The notes: generated by a model not told the origin, from the sequence alone. Counted from the stretch's first letter, positions 12,627-22,565 are shown. The stretch is 64,000 nucleotides of DNA from Rhodococcus qingshengii JCM 15477 (GCF_023221595.1 NZ_CP096563.1:3020501-3084500), one strand, 5' to 3'. Made by a program: numbers and translations.

Positions 12627-13880
12627 GTGAGTGACCTCGAGGCTCGTTCGAGCGGTGGAACCCGGTGGTACCGTCCGTCGGTGAATCGTTGGTGGCAGAT
12701 CGGACTTCTCGTCGCGGCGTGCGCGCTGCTGGCCACCGGGTTCCAATCCGTCACCGGCGTACACGGCGACGATCTTGCCGTGTACCGGACAGCGGGTCAG
12801 GCCGTCCTCGACGGCTCGAACCTGTACGACGAGTCGTTCAACGCGAGATTGCCGTTCACGTATCCGCCCTTCGCTGCGCTCGTCGCCGTTCCCGTCGCAT
12901 TGGGTTCCTGGGGTGCGGTCCAGTGGGGATGGAGTTTCGTCAGCCTCCTGATGCTGGCCGCGATCATCGTGCTCAGCTATCGCGAAGTCCCGTTCACACG
13001 TAAGCGGCCAGTCGTCGTCTACGTGGGTTTCCTGGTCCTGTGGACGGCGGCATCGCCGATCTCCGATCACCTCGGGTACGGCCAGGTCGGGTTGTTTCTG
13101 ACTCTCCTGTGCTTGATCGACGTGCTGGCTCGACCACGGTGGATTCCCGAGGGTGTGCTGGTGGGGATCGCCGGCGCGGTCAAACTGGTGCCACTCGTCT
13201 ACATCGGTTACTACGTGATCACCGGGCGCTGGAAAGCAGTTGCGGGCGGCCTCGCCGGCTTCCTCGGCGCCACGGCTCTGGGCTTTGCGGTTCTCCCGCG
13301 CCAGACGATCGACTACTTCGGCGACATCGCCTCACTCTCGGGGCGCGTCGCCGTCGGTGACCCGTCCGTGTTCGGTAACCAGTCCGTGCGTGGAATGGCC
13401 TTGCGGCTACTTCCCGAGGGCCTGGTGGGTCCGGCGTGGCTCGTCGCCTGTGCGGTGTTGGGTGTCCTCGGAATTGTCGCGACGCGGCGCGCTCAGCGCC
13501 TGCGGGGCGATCTCGCCGGTTTCACGGTGGTGGCTCTGCTGGCGGCAATCGTGACTCCCATTGCCTGGACGCACCACTTCGTGTGGTTGGTGCCGGCGGT
13601 GGGTGTACTCCTCGTTCCGATCAAGTCGGGCGTGGGGGAGGGCACTCGATCGGTCCCTGTGTGGTCCTGGATCGCGATCGGTCTCACCGCTGTCGTAGTG
13701 CTGTTTCGGCTTCCTCGAGTCGGCGCGGACATGGATATCCCGGTAGTCGGCTTCGTGCTGGAGAATTCATTGCTCTGGGCGAGCCTCGCGGTAGTGCTCG
13801 CTCTGGCCGCCCCCGGCGTGAGTCGCATCGAACCCGAGACGGTCGACGCCGGCGATCCGAAATCGTCGCTGCAGACCTGA
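12627..13880 (+). CDS. GT87-family polyprenol-dependent mannosyltransferase-like membrane protein
   Basis: A 417-residue polytopic membrane protein with about ten hydrophobic segments. It shows the DUF2029/GT87 pattern known from actinobacterial lipid-linked alpha-mannosyltransferases such as PimE: the first loop after TM1 carries an acidic residue (GDDLAVYRTAGQAVLDGSNLYD, shown in two parts: GDDLAVYR and DGSNLYD) followed by FTYPPFAAL. A second conserved patch is LGYGQVG near 150 and WTHHFVWLVP near 310. It starts 4 bases after pyrF, so it may be cotranscribed, though a pyrimidine link is not obvious. Likely acts on cell-envelope mannolipids; the exact acceptor is unknown. Confidence 0.78.
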   Translation: MSDLEARSSGGTRWYRPSVNRWWQIGLLVAACALLATGFQSVTGVHGDDLAVYRTAGQAVLDGSNLYDESFNARLPFTYPPFAALVAVPVALGSWGAVQWGWSFVSLLMLAAIIVLSYREVPFTRKRPVVVYVGFLVLWTAASPISDHLGYGQVGLFLTLLCLIDVLARPRWIPEGVLVGIAGAVKLVPLVYIGYYVITGRWKAVAGGLAGFLGATALGFAVLPRQTIDYFGDIASLSGRVAVGDPSVFGNQSVRGMALRLLPEGLVGPAWLVACAVLGVLGIVATRRAQRLRGDLAGFTVVALLAAIVTPIAWTHHFVWLVPAVGVLLVPIKSGVGEGTRSVPVWSWIAIGLTAVVVLFRLPRVGADMDIPVVGFVLENSLLWASLAVVLALAAPGVSRIEPETVDAGDPKSSLQT

Positions 13881-14249
13881 AAACGGGCCGCGACACGCGC
13901 ATAGGCGCCGAAAATGCTCGAAAATTTTGGATGTGTCGGCGACCACGTTCATTCCCGCAGGTAACGATTTCGCACACTCGCACGGGGGTGTCGCACGCTA
14001 TGGGTCGAAATACATTGTGTTACAGTCTATTTCGGTACTGTACGCACGTTCGTGTGGCGTCGAATTCGTCTCGATCCAGCCGAAAACGGTGACGATCCGT
14101 GACATCGATTCGACGCGCATAACCCACCGCGATCTGCATCGGACCGCGGGGGGTGGGTTAGCAATTCGCGCCAGGCGTGAGTACGGTCGCTATCGCTGCT
14201 GGTTATCAGCGGAATAGACAAAATTTGCACACGACGAGACGGAGGAACC
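13881..14249 (+). promoter_or_regulatory. Long mihF upstream region with inverted repeats
   Basis: 369 bases without a convincing gene. Two structures stand out. TACAGT (14021-14026) and ACTGTA (14037-14042) form a spaced 6-bp inverted repeat overlapping TTGTGT (14015-14020), which could serve as a -35, and TACTGT (14036-14041), which could serve as a -10, so this is a candidate promoter/operator. A 9-bp perfect inverted repeat pairs 14120-14128 with 14152-14160 and would sit in the 5' leader. The mihF GGAGG lies about 7 bases before its GTG. A heavily regulated nucleoid gene would fit a long leader; specifics are inference. Confidence 0.45.
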
Positions 14250-14570
14250 GTGGCCCTTCCCCAGTTGACTGATGAGCAGCGCGCTGCTGCTTTGGAGAAG
14301 GCAGCTGCTGCCCGCAAGGCCAGGGCTGAGCTCAAGGAGCGCCTGAAGCGTGGCGGCACCGACCTCAAGCAGGTCCTCAAGGACGCCGAAGACAACGAAA
14401 TCTTGGGCAAGATGAAGGTTTCGGCACTGCTCGAGGCGCTGCCCAAGGTGGGCAAGGTCAAGGCTCAGGAGATCATGACCGAGCTGGAGATTGCACCGAC
14501 CCGTCGCCTTCGTGGCCTCGGTGATCGGCAGCGCAAGGCTCTGCTCACCAAGTTCGACTTCGAGGCCTGA
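14250..14570 (+). CDS. mihF: Mycobacterial-type integration host factor
   Basis: A 106-residue nucleoid protein of the actinobacterial IHF family (mIHF/sIHF), unrelated in fold to E. coli IHF. It has a lysine/alanine-rich N-terminal helix (EKAAAARKARAELKERLKRG) and the helix-two-turn-helix core LLEALPKVGKVKAQEIM followed by RRLRGLGDRQRKALL. It binds DNA without strict sequence preference, shapes the nucleoid and was discovered as a phage L5 integration cofactor, a point of interest given the integrative element at 57.7-60.4 kb. GTG start after GGAGG. gmk follows 36 bases downstream, the usual order. Confidence 0.96.
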   Translation: MALPQLTDEQRAAALEKAAAARKARAELKERLKRGGTDLKQVLKDAEDNEILGKMKVSALLEALPKVGKVKAQEIMTELEIAPTRRLRGLGDRQRKALLTKFDFEA

Positions 14571-14579
14571 GCCGACAAG

Positions 14580-14629
14580 TGATGATTGCTGACGCGGCAG
14601 TGTCTGATGATTGCTGACGCAACAGTGTC
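14580..14629 (+). repeat. 25-bp tandem duplication at the gmk start
   Basis: Two adjacent 25-base units (14580-14604 and 14605-14629) differ only at two positions (GG versus AA). Each carries ATGATTGCTGACGC, so the gmk start codon region is doubled. Because 25 is not a multiple of three, the upstream ATG (14582) is out of frame and opens a 11-codon reading frame ([11 protein letters not shown]) that ends at TGA 14615-14617, overlapping the true start. Confidence 0.9.
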
Positions 14630-15206
14630 AGAGAGCAAGACCGCAGTGCGGAGGGGTCGGCTGGTTGTACTGGCCGGCCCTTCGGCTGTCGGTAAGTCCA
14701 GCGTCGTTCGCGAGCTGAGAACTCGGTTGCCTGAACTCGTTTTCAGTGTTTCGGCGACCACTCGCGATCCCCGTCCAGGTGAAGTGGACGGCAAGGACTA
14801 CCGATTCACCTCCCGTGAAGAATTTCAACGGATGATCGACTCCGGTGAACTTCTCGAATGGGCGGAAATCCACGGCGGCCTGCAGCGCTCCGGCACCCCC
14901 GCAGCTCCGGTCGAAGAAGCGCTCGAAGCTGGAAAGCCCGTTCTCGTCGAGGTCGATCTCGCCGGAGCACGAGCTGTCCGCAAGGCGATGCCCGAGGCTC
15001 TGTTGGTGTTCATGGCTCCACCGAGCTGGGACGTTCTGGTGCAACGGCTGACCGGACGTGGAACCGAAACGGAAGACGTCGTGGCGCGCCGACTCGAGAC
15101 GGCCCGAGTGGAATTGGCCGCACAGGACGAGTTCGACACGGTCATCGTGAACGAGGATGTAAGCCGTGCTTGCGATGAGTTGGTATCCTTGTTGGTTGGG
15201 AACTGA
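14607..15206 (+). CDS. gmk: Guanylate kinase
   Basis: A 199-residue GMP kinase (ATP + GMP to ADP + GDP), needed for the GTP/dGTP pool. The P-loop GPSAVGKSS is at 24-32, followed by the GMP-binding segment [17 protein letters not shown] and the lid [15 protein letters not shown] start at ATG 14607 in the second duplicated unit. GTG 14625 (MSESKTAV) and TTG 14586 are in-frame alternatives, and no strong Shine-Dalgarno sequence precedes any of them, so the start is uncertain by up to seven codons. Lies between mihF and rpoZ as in mycobacteria. Confidence 0.94.
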   Translation: MIADATVSESKTAVRRGRLVVLAGPSAVGKSSVVRELRTRLPELVFSVSATTRDPRPGEVDGKDYRFTSREEFQRMIDSGELLEWAEIHGGLQRSGTPAAPVEEALEAGKPVLVEVDLAGARAVRKAMPEALLVFMAPPSWDVLVQRLTGRGTETEDVVARRLETARVELAAQDEFDTVIVNEDVSRACDELVSLLVGN

Positions 15207-15280
15207 TTCCGCACCCTTCGGGAACCGATTTCCACCCCGTTTCTCAGATATCCGGATCGATAAAACTAGTTCTTCAATGA

Positions 15281-16899
<1,619 letters not shown>

Positions 16900-17019
16900 C
16901 GACACGCGCCCGGTGGTGAGAGTTACCCCACGATAATCGGGTGAGTACAAGGGTGTTGCGCAGGCGGTCCAACCGTTATCGTCGGCTCAGCCCCCAGCTA
17001 ACAAAGCATGACAAAACGG

Positions 17020-17033
17020 TCACCGAACGGTGA
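17020..17033. promoter_or_regulatory. Perfect palindrome upstream of metK
   Basis: TCACCGAACGGTGA is a perfect 6-2-6 inverted repeat located 55 bases before the metK start, within a 188-base intergenic region that has no SAM riboswitch consensus I can recognise. Its place and symmetry suit a transcription factor operator. TAAGCT (17048-17053) is a possible -10 downstream. The regulator is not identified. Confidence 0.45.
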
Positions 17034-17087
17034 TTCGGATACTTCAATAAGCTGTAGTCAAGAACTCAGTCGTCGAGAGGGAGATCT

Positions 17088-18302
17088 GTGAGCAAGTCCG
17101 GCAGTCGGCTATTCACCAGCGAGTCCGTCACCGAGGGGCACCCGGACAAGATCTGTGACGCGATCAGCGACTCGATCCTCGACGCGCTGCTCACCCAGGA
17201 CCCGCGCGCCCGCGTGGCCGTCGAGACACTGGTCACCACCGGCCAGGTTCACGTAGCCGGTGAGGTCACGACCACTGCGTACGCGGACATTCCGAAGATC
17301 GTGCGCGACACAGTCCTCGAAATCGGCTACGACAGCTCCGCAAAGGGCTTCGACGGTAACTCCTGCGGCGTCAACGTCGCGATCGGCGCCCAGTCGCCCG
17401 AGATCGCGCAGGGTGTCGATCACTCGCACGAGGCTCGCGTCGACGGAATCAGCGACGACGAGATCGACCGTCAGGGTGCGGGCGACCAGGGCCTGATGTT
17501 CGGCTACGCCACCACCGACACGCCGGAACTGATGCCGCTACCCATCGCGCTGGCTCATCGTCTCTCTCGCCGGTTGACCGAGGTCCGTAAGTCCGGCGTG
17601 CTGCCGTACCTGCGCCCGGACGGCAAGACCCAGGTCACCATCGAGTACGACGGTGACAAGGCTGTCCGTCTCGACACCGTGGTCATCTCCACCCAGCATG
17701 CCGCTGACATCGACCTCGACAACCTGTTGACGCCCGATCTTCGCGAGAAGGTGCTTCACTCGGTGCTGACCGACGTCAACCTCACCGATCTCGACACCTC
17801 CGATGTTCGTCTGCTGGTGAACCCGACGGGCAAGTTCGTCCTCGGTGGCCCGATGGGTGACGCAGGTTTGACCGGCCGCAAGATCATCGTCGACACCTAC
17901 GGCGGAATGGCTCGCCACGGTGGCGGCGCGTTCTCCGGCAAGGACCCGTCAAAGGTCGACCGCAGCGCTGCCTACGCCATGCGCTGGGTGGCCAAGAACG
18001 CTGTTGCCGCAGGTCTGGCCGACCGCATCGAGGTTCAGGTCGCCTACGCCATCGGCAAGGCAGCTCCGGTCGGACTCTTCGTCGAAACCTTCGGCACCGA
18101 GAAGACCGATCCGGCACGGATCCAGAAGGCGATCACCGAGATCTTCGACCTGCGTCCGGGAGCGATCATCCGCGACCTCGACCTGCTGCGCCCGATCTAC
18201 GCGCAGACGGCGGCATACGGTCACTTCGGTCGCACCGACATCGACCTCCCGTGGGAGAGCACCGATCGCGCCGACAAGCTGCGTAGCGCAGCTGGTCTCT
18301 GA
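17088..18302 (+). CDS. metK: S-adenosylmethionine synthetase
   Basis: A 404-residue tetrameric enzyme that makes SAM from methionine and ATP. Family signatures present are [16 protein letters not shown] at the start, the [12 protein letters not shown] hexapeptide-type motif near 128-139, and [19 protein letters not shown] near 275-295 (the P-loop-like signature 2). Length is normal. GTG start with GAGGGAGATCT upstream. Cytoplasmic supplier of methyl donor; stands alone between coaBC and priA. Confidence 0.97.
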
Positions 18303-18327
18303 TCACTGACGTACAGACGGGGCGCGG

Positions 18328-20346
18328 GTGGGCGCGGAAAGAGTAGCGGCAGAAGTCGATCCGGTCGCCCGGGTGCTGCCGATGCTCCCGCTCGCTCACC
18401 TCGACCGTGAATTCGACTACCTCGTTCCTCGTGAACTCGAAGCGGATGCGCAGCCCGGAGTCCGGGTGCGCATCCGCTTCGCTGGTCGTCTGGTGGACGG
18501 TTTCATCGTCTCGCGCGAGGCGACCAGTGACCATCAGGGGAAGTTCGGCTGGCTCGAACGCGTCATCTCGTCCGAGCGGGTCTTGACGGCCGAAATCGCG
18601 CAAGTCGTCGATCGTGTGGCGGAGCGTTATGCCGGAACCCGCGCCGATGTTCTCCGTTTGGCGGTACCGCCGCGCCACGCGAAGGTCGAGGCGGAACCGT
18701 GGGAGCCCGCCGAGTCACCGTCCGCTCCTGAACCGATCGAAAATGGTTGGCATCTCTACAGATTCGGTGACGCCTTCCTGTCCGCCATTCGCGAGTCGAA
18801 AAGCCCGCGTGCGGTCTGGCAGGCGTTGCCTGGTGAAAACTGGCCACTGCGCCTGGCCGAACTGGCCGGGGCCGTAGCGGCAAGTGGTAAATCCGCGATC
18901 CTGGTTGTGCCCGATCAACGCGACCTGGACCGCGTCGTCGCCGCTTGTACCGAACTCTCCGGAGCGGATGCGGTGGTAGGTCTGTCCGCGGGCCTGGGGC
19001 CGGCCATGCGATATCGGAGGTGGCTCGCTGCACTGCGCGGGACCGCCCGGATCGTCGTCGGCACACGGAGTGCTGTTTTTGCGCCGACGCCCGAGACCGG
19101 TCTTGTCGTCGTCTGGGACGACGGCGACGACAACTTGTCCGAGCCGCGGTCGCCGTATCCACATGCCCGCGAAGTTGCCGTCCTGCGTGGCTACGTCGCC
19201 GGGTGCGCCGTCGTGATCGGTGGGTTCTCCCGTACGGCAGAAGCGCAGGTACTCGTCGACTCGGGATGGGCGCACGATCTGGTCGCTACGCGGGACGTCG
19301 TTCGTGCCCACGCACCCAAGATCACCGCGCTTGCCGACAGCGATCAAGCCTTGGCCCGCGATCCGGGAGCCAGAGCGGCTCGTTTGCCCGCTATTGCATT
19401 CGCGGCCGCCCGGCGCGCTCTGGGTGAGGGCAACGGAGTCCTGGTACAGGTGCCTCGGCGGGGGTACGTACCGACCCTGGCCTGCGGAAAGTGCCGTGCC
19501 CCGGCACGGTGCCGTCGGTGCAACGGCCCACTGGCTCTTCCCGCTGCGGCAGGTCCCGACGGCGCCGGGACACCGGCGTGCCGCTGGTGCGGGGTTGCCG
19601 ATGCCGCCTACCGATGTCACGCGTGCGGGGCGAAAGCGTTGCGCGCGGTGGTGGTCGGTGCCGGCCGGACCGCCGAAGAACTCGGGCGGGCGTTTCCCGG
19701 TGTGAAAGTTGTTCTGTCCGGGGGCAGTGATGTGGTCAAGGAACTGCCACATGGGCCCGCGTTGGTGGTCTCGACAGTGGGTGCGGAGCCGGTGATGACC
19801 GGCGGCTACGGCGCCGCGCTCTTGCTCGACGGCTGGGCACTGCTCGGCCGGCCCGATCTTCGCGCCGCCGAGGAAACACTCAGACGCTGGATGTCGGCTG
19901 CTGCCATGGTGATTCCGCTGTCCGAAGGCGGTGAAGTTGTGGTTGTCGCAGACTCGGGTATCCCGACGGTGCAGGCGTTGGTCCGATGGGATCCGGTGGG
20001 GCACGCACAGTCTCAATTCGAGGAGCGGGACGAGGTCGGCTTTCCTCCGGCCGTTCACATGGCTGCGATCGACGGTGGATCCGCGGCAATTGCGGAGTTG
20101 GTGGATTCAGCTGATCTGCCGGCAAGTGCTGTACTGCTCGGACCAGTGGAATTGCCTGCGGGGGAGAGGCTTCCGTATTCCGGTGAGGACGAGAGCGGTG
20201 TCGCGCCGGAGCGAATGCTGGTCCGCGTTCCACGCAAGGACGGTCGCGGCCTTGCGGACGCTCTGGCACATGCGAGGGCCGCGCGCAGTGCGCGGAAGTC
20301 TTCGGGTCCGGTCCGCATTCAGATCGACCCACGCCGCATCGGCTGA
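18328..20346 (+). CDS. priA: Primosomal protein N' (PriA), helicase-degenerate actinobacterial form
   Basis: A 672-residue PriA-like replication restart protein. The N-terminal DNA-binding domain begins VARVLPMLPLAHLDREFDY. Walker A is not canonical: the site reads AVAASGKSAILVVPDQ rather than GxTGSGKT, and the DEAH box is replaced by VVVWDDGDDN. This agrees with the known loss of helicase motifs in mycobacterial PriA. The zinc-binding region is kept (CGKCRAPARCRRC, CRWCGVADAAYRCHACG). It may load the replisome without unwinding DNA. GTG start 18328, 25 bases after metK. Confidence 0.9.
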   Translation: MGAERVAAEVDPVARVLPMLPLAHLDREFDYLVPRELEADAQPGVRVRIRFAGRLVDGFIVSREATSDHQGKFGWLERVISSERVLTAEIAQVVDRVAERYAGTRADVLRLAVPPRHAKVEAEPWEPAESPSAPEPIENGWHLYRFGDAFLSAIRESKSPRAVWQALPGENWPLRLAELAGAVAASGKSAILVVPDQRDLDRVVAACTELSGADAVVGLSAGLGPAMRYRRWLAALRGTARIVVGTRSAVFAPTPETGLVVVWDDGDDNLSEPRSPYPHAREVAVLRGYVAGCAVVIGGFSRTAEAQVLVDSGWAHDLVATRDVVRAHAPKITALADSDQALARDPGARAARLPAIAFAAARRALGEGNGVLVQVPRRGYVPTLACGKCRAPARCRRCNGPLALPAAAGPDGAGTPACRWCGVADAAYRCHACGAKALRAVVVGAGRTAEELGRAFPGVKVVLSGGSDVVKELPHGPALVVSTVGAEPVMTGGYGAALLLDGWALLGRPDLRAAEETLRRWMSAAAMVIPLSEGGEVVVVADSGIPTVQALVRWDPVGHAQSQFEERDEVGFPPAVHMAAIDGGSAAIAELVDSADLPASAVLLGPVELPAGERLPYSGEDESGVAPERMLVRVPRKDGRGLADALAHARAARSARKSSGPVRIQIDPRRIG

Positions 20347-20385
20347 GTTTCGAGTTGTCGGAGGAATCCTTGCGCTACCCGATAT

Positions 20386-20416
20386 GACGATATATCGTCG
20401 AACTATCAACGATAGT
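20386..20416. promoter_or_regulatory. Double palindromic operator before the PadR gene
   Basis: Two adjacent inverted repeats: GACGATATATCGTC (20386-20399), a perfect 14-bp palindrome, and ACTATCAACGATAGT (20402-20416), a perfect 6-3-6 repeat. They share the ATCGTxG/CGATA theme. They sit just before the GGAGG (20420-20424) of the PadR gene, so they most likely overlap its promoter and start site and mediate autorepression. Confidence 0.7.
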
Positions 20417-20431
20417 GATGGAGGTTCGACG

Positions 20432-21187
20432 ATGGATGCAAGTTTCCCGAACGAGGGGATGTTCGGCCGGCGCGGTTTCTTCGGCGGTTTCGGCCGTGAG
20501 CAACGGCCACCATTTGTGATGTGGGTGCCGACGGACGACGGCGCGTCGGGCGATGGTCCCGGCGATCGAGACGGTGGTCGACGCGGTCGACCGCACGAGC
20601 GGCCGGGCTTCGGTGACATGCCACGCAGAGGCCATCGGCGGGGGCGTTTCGGTCCAGACGGCGGACCCGGCCCCGGCTTCGGTCCGGGCGCTCAGTTCGG
20701 TCGCGGGCGAGGACGTGGCGGACGAGGTCGTCGAGGAGATGTGCGCGCTGCGATTCTGCTGTTGATCGCGGAAGAGCCGATGCACGGCTACGAATTGATT
20801 CAGCAGATCGTCGAGCGCAGCGGCGGCGTCTGGAAGCCGAGTCCGGGCTCCATTTATCCCGCGCTGTCCCAACTCGAGGACGAAGGACTGGTGATCATCG
20901 AAAAGGTTGCCGGCCGCAAAACCGCCAAGCTGACAGAAGAAGGCGTCGCGTACGTCGAGGAACATCGCGCCGATCTCGGGGCGCCGTGGGATGACGTTCG
21001 TCTCAGCGTAGGGGAGCCGGAGCAGGACCTTCGAGAACTGATCGGCCAGCTGATGGGCGCGGCCGGTCAAGTGGCTGCTGTAGGCACACCAGCGCAGGTC
21101 AAGGCCGCAGCCGACGTGCTTGTCGAGGCGCGCAAATCGCTCTACCGAGTGCTTGCCGGTGATGACTCCGATGAAGGCGGCAATTGA
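20432..21187 (+). CDS. PadR-family transcriptional regulator with Gly/Arg-rich N-terminus
   Basis: A 251-residue regulator. Residues about 1-100 are a glycine- and arginine-rich disordered segment (several RGR, GPGF and GRGG motifs). The PadR winged helix follows from about 102: DVRAAILLLIAEEPMHGYELIQQI and KPSPGSIYPALSQLEDEGLV, ending with RKTAKLTEEG. The C-terminus forms a helical dimerisation tail. ATG 20432 has GGAGG seven bases upstream. A longer in-frame opening into priA is not credible. Two palindromes upstream point to autoregulation. The inducer and targets are unknown; the GR-rich segment could bind nucleic acid or metal. Confidence 0.85.
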   Translation: MDASFPNEGMFGRRGFFGGFGREQRPPFVMWVPTDDGASGDGPGDRDGGRRGRPHERPGFGDMPRRGHRRGRFGPDGGPGPGFGPGAQFGRGRGRGGRGRRGDVRAAILLLIAEEPMHGYELIQQIVERSGGVWKPSPGSIYPALSQLEDEGLVIIEKVAGRKTAKLTEEGVAYVEEHRADLGAPWDDVRLSVGEPEQDLRELIGQLMGAAGQVAAVGTPAQVKAAADVLVEARKSLYRVLAGDDSDEGGN

Positions 21188-21197
21188 GACGTCGGAT

Positions 21198-21216
21198 ACC
21201 TACTGTTCGGTAGGGT
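21198..21216. promoter_or_regulatory. Imperfect inverted repeat upstream of the lipase gene
   Basis: ACCTACTGTTCGGTAGGGT is a near-palindrome of the TetR-box style (TACTG...CGGTA). It lies 10 bases after the PadR stop and about 65 bases before the lipase start, where a promoter would be expected. The binding protein is unknown. Confidence 0.35.
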
Positions 21217-21281
21217 ATGCGCCTCGAAGTTTCTGGTGTTACGGTCAGCTCCCTCGTAGGATCAGAGCAGGAGCAGGAACA

Positions 21282-22301
21282 ATGTCTGGCGTCAAACGGT
21301 CTGTGGGACTGACATTTTCGGTAGCAGTGGCGCTGCTGATCGGAGCACCGCCGGCGATATCGGCTGCAGCACCGACGCTCCCGTCTGCGAGTGCCGACGC
21401 GATGGATGTTCCCCTCGTCATCGGGCCAGGCCAGGTGTCGCGTTCGGTAGCCACCGCATTCGCTCATGCTCATCCAGGATCCGCACCTGCCGGATCGAAC
21501 GATTTCGGCTGTGAGCCTTCCGCCACGCATCCCCGACCGGTTGTACTCGCCCACGGAACCGACACCGAGGCGTACGCGGATTGGGCGGCCCTGTCGCCGG
21601 CACTGGCAGCTGACGGCTACTGCGTCTTCGCTCTCAATTACGGCGGTGCGATCAAAGAAGAAGACGGGGACGTCGCACACGAGACCTACGGCGTCGGCGA
21701 CATAGTCGGTAGTGCCACCGCGTTCGGTTCTTTCGTCGATCAGGTGCTGACCGCGACCGGAGCGGACAAGGTCGACGTGATCGGCTATTCCCAAGGCGCG
21801 ACGGTGACGCGGTACTACGTCAACAAGATGGGCGGCGACGCCTACGTCGATCATTGGGTCGGTTTGGCTTCGCCGACATACGGTGGGGTGATGTTCGGGT
21901 TGGTTCCCATTGTCCGTGCGATCCCCGGCGGAGAAGACTTTGTCGAAGACGTCTTTTCGCGAGCTGTCCGCGAGCAGATGCAAGGGTCGGATATGTTGAA
22001 CACCCTCAACGCCGGCGGTGACACCGTACCCGGAGTGCGCTACACGACCATCGGGTCCACTGTCGACGAGATGATCCAGCCGTCCTCGAACATCGCGCTC
22101 CGCGGTGCCGGTGCAGAAAACATCGTCCTCCAGGATCTGTGCCCGTCTAACCTGACCGGCCACTTCCGCATGCCGTACGACCCCTACGTGATCGACGTCA
22201 TCCGGACGGTCCTCGACCCCGATGCCGAGCGGCACGCTTCGTGCAGCGTGGTGCCGCTCGGCACGGATATTCCGCAAGTGGTCATCGACGCAAATTCGTG
22301 A
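21282..22301 (+). CDS. Secreted lipase/esterase, alpha/beta hydrolase (class 2 lipase-like)
   Basis: A 339-residue exported protein. The N-terminus is a signal peptide (MSGVKRSVG, then a hydrophobic run, cleavage probably near AISAAAPT or ASADAM). The mature part shows the oxyanion patch VVLAHGTDTEAYADW, the nucleophile elbow GYSQG (Ser at the centre) and a late His in GHFRMPYDPYV, as in lipase class 2/EstA-type enzymes. Likely hydrolyses extracellular acyl esters. ATG 21282 gives the clean signal peptide; the frame stays open upstream but that region overlaps the PadR gene. Four cysteines could form disulfides. Confidence 0.88.
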   Translation: MSGVKRSVGLTFSVAVALLIGAPPAISAAAPTLPSASADAMDVPLVIGPGQVSRSVATAFAHAHPGSAPAGSNDFGCEPSATHPRPVVLAHGTDTEAYADWAALSPALAADGYCVFALNYGGAIKEEDGDVAHETYGVGDIVGSATAFGSFVDQVLTATGADKVDVIGYSQGATVTRYYVNKMGGDAYVDHWVGLASPTYGGVMFGLVPIVRAIPGGEDFVEDVFSRAVREQMQGSDMLNTLNAGGDTVPGVRYTTIGSTVDEMIQPSSNIALRGAGAENIVLQDLCPSNLTGHFRMPYDPYVIDVIRTVLDPDAERHASCSVVPLGTDIPQVVIDANS

Positions 22302-22334
22302 GCTGCAAATTCGTGAGCTGCTAACTCGTGAGCA
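22290..22334 (+). repeat. 15-bp tandem repeat at the lipase stop codon
   Basis: Two perfect copies of GCAAATTCGTGAGCT (22290-22304, 22305-22319) are followed by a diverged third (22320-22334). The first copy contains the lipase stop TGA (22299-22301). Since the unit is five codons, each copy repeats the same stop in frame. Confidence 0.85.
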
Positions 22335-22358
22335 CCGAGATCACGTGGGTCGGGATGT

Positions 22359-22565
22359 TTACTCGGCGAGCTTGGCAGTGGCCTGCGCCCACAGGAAGAA
22401 CTTGTTCGTTCCGAGGTCGCGGACGGTCTTGATGTTGAACGCTGCCTTCAAATGTTCTGCGTCCGAATCGCTTACGCCGTTGAGTGCCGCGACCGGGGCG
22501 TCCGCCAATTCTTCGACGGACTTTCCTGCGTAGGCCTTGTCGAACTTACTGTCGATGCCTGCCAT
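22359..22565 (-). CDS. Small helix-hairpin-helix-like protein, conserved in actinobacteria
   Basis: A 68-residue protein with pattern MAGIDSKFDKAYAGKS, then ADAPVAALNGVSDSDAEHLK and FNIKTVRDLGTNKFFLWAQA. The middle (APVAALNGVSDSDAEHLKAAF) resembles the helix-hairpin-helix fold that reads DNA backbone, but the usual GIG turns are missing. Similar orphan proteins occur in Streptomyces and other actinobacteria as hypothetical genes. Minus strand, alone, divergent from fmt across 288 bases. A GGAGG-like sequence (AGGAA) lies before the ATG. Function unknown. Confidence 0.7.
   Translation of the reverse strand: MAGIDSKFDKAYAGKSVEELADAPVAALNGVSDSDAEHLKAAFNIKTVRDLGTNKFFLWAQATAKLAE

Noticed and set aside
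16900..17087. SAM riboswitch upstream of metK
   Set aside because: No SAM-I, SAM-II or SAM-IV core sequence is recognisable; only a short palindrome is present.
19931..20431. In-frame upstream extension of the PadR gene into priA
   Set aside because: It overlaps certain priA coding sequence; ATG 20432 has a good ribosome site and follows the operators.
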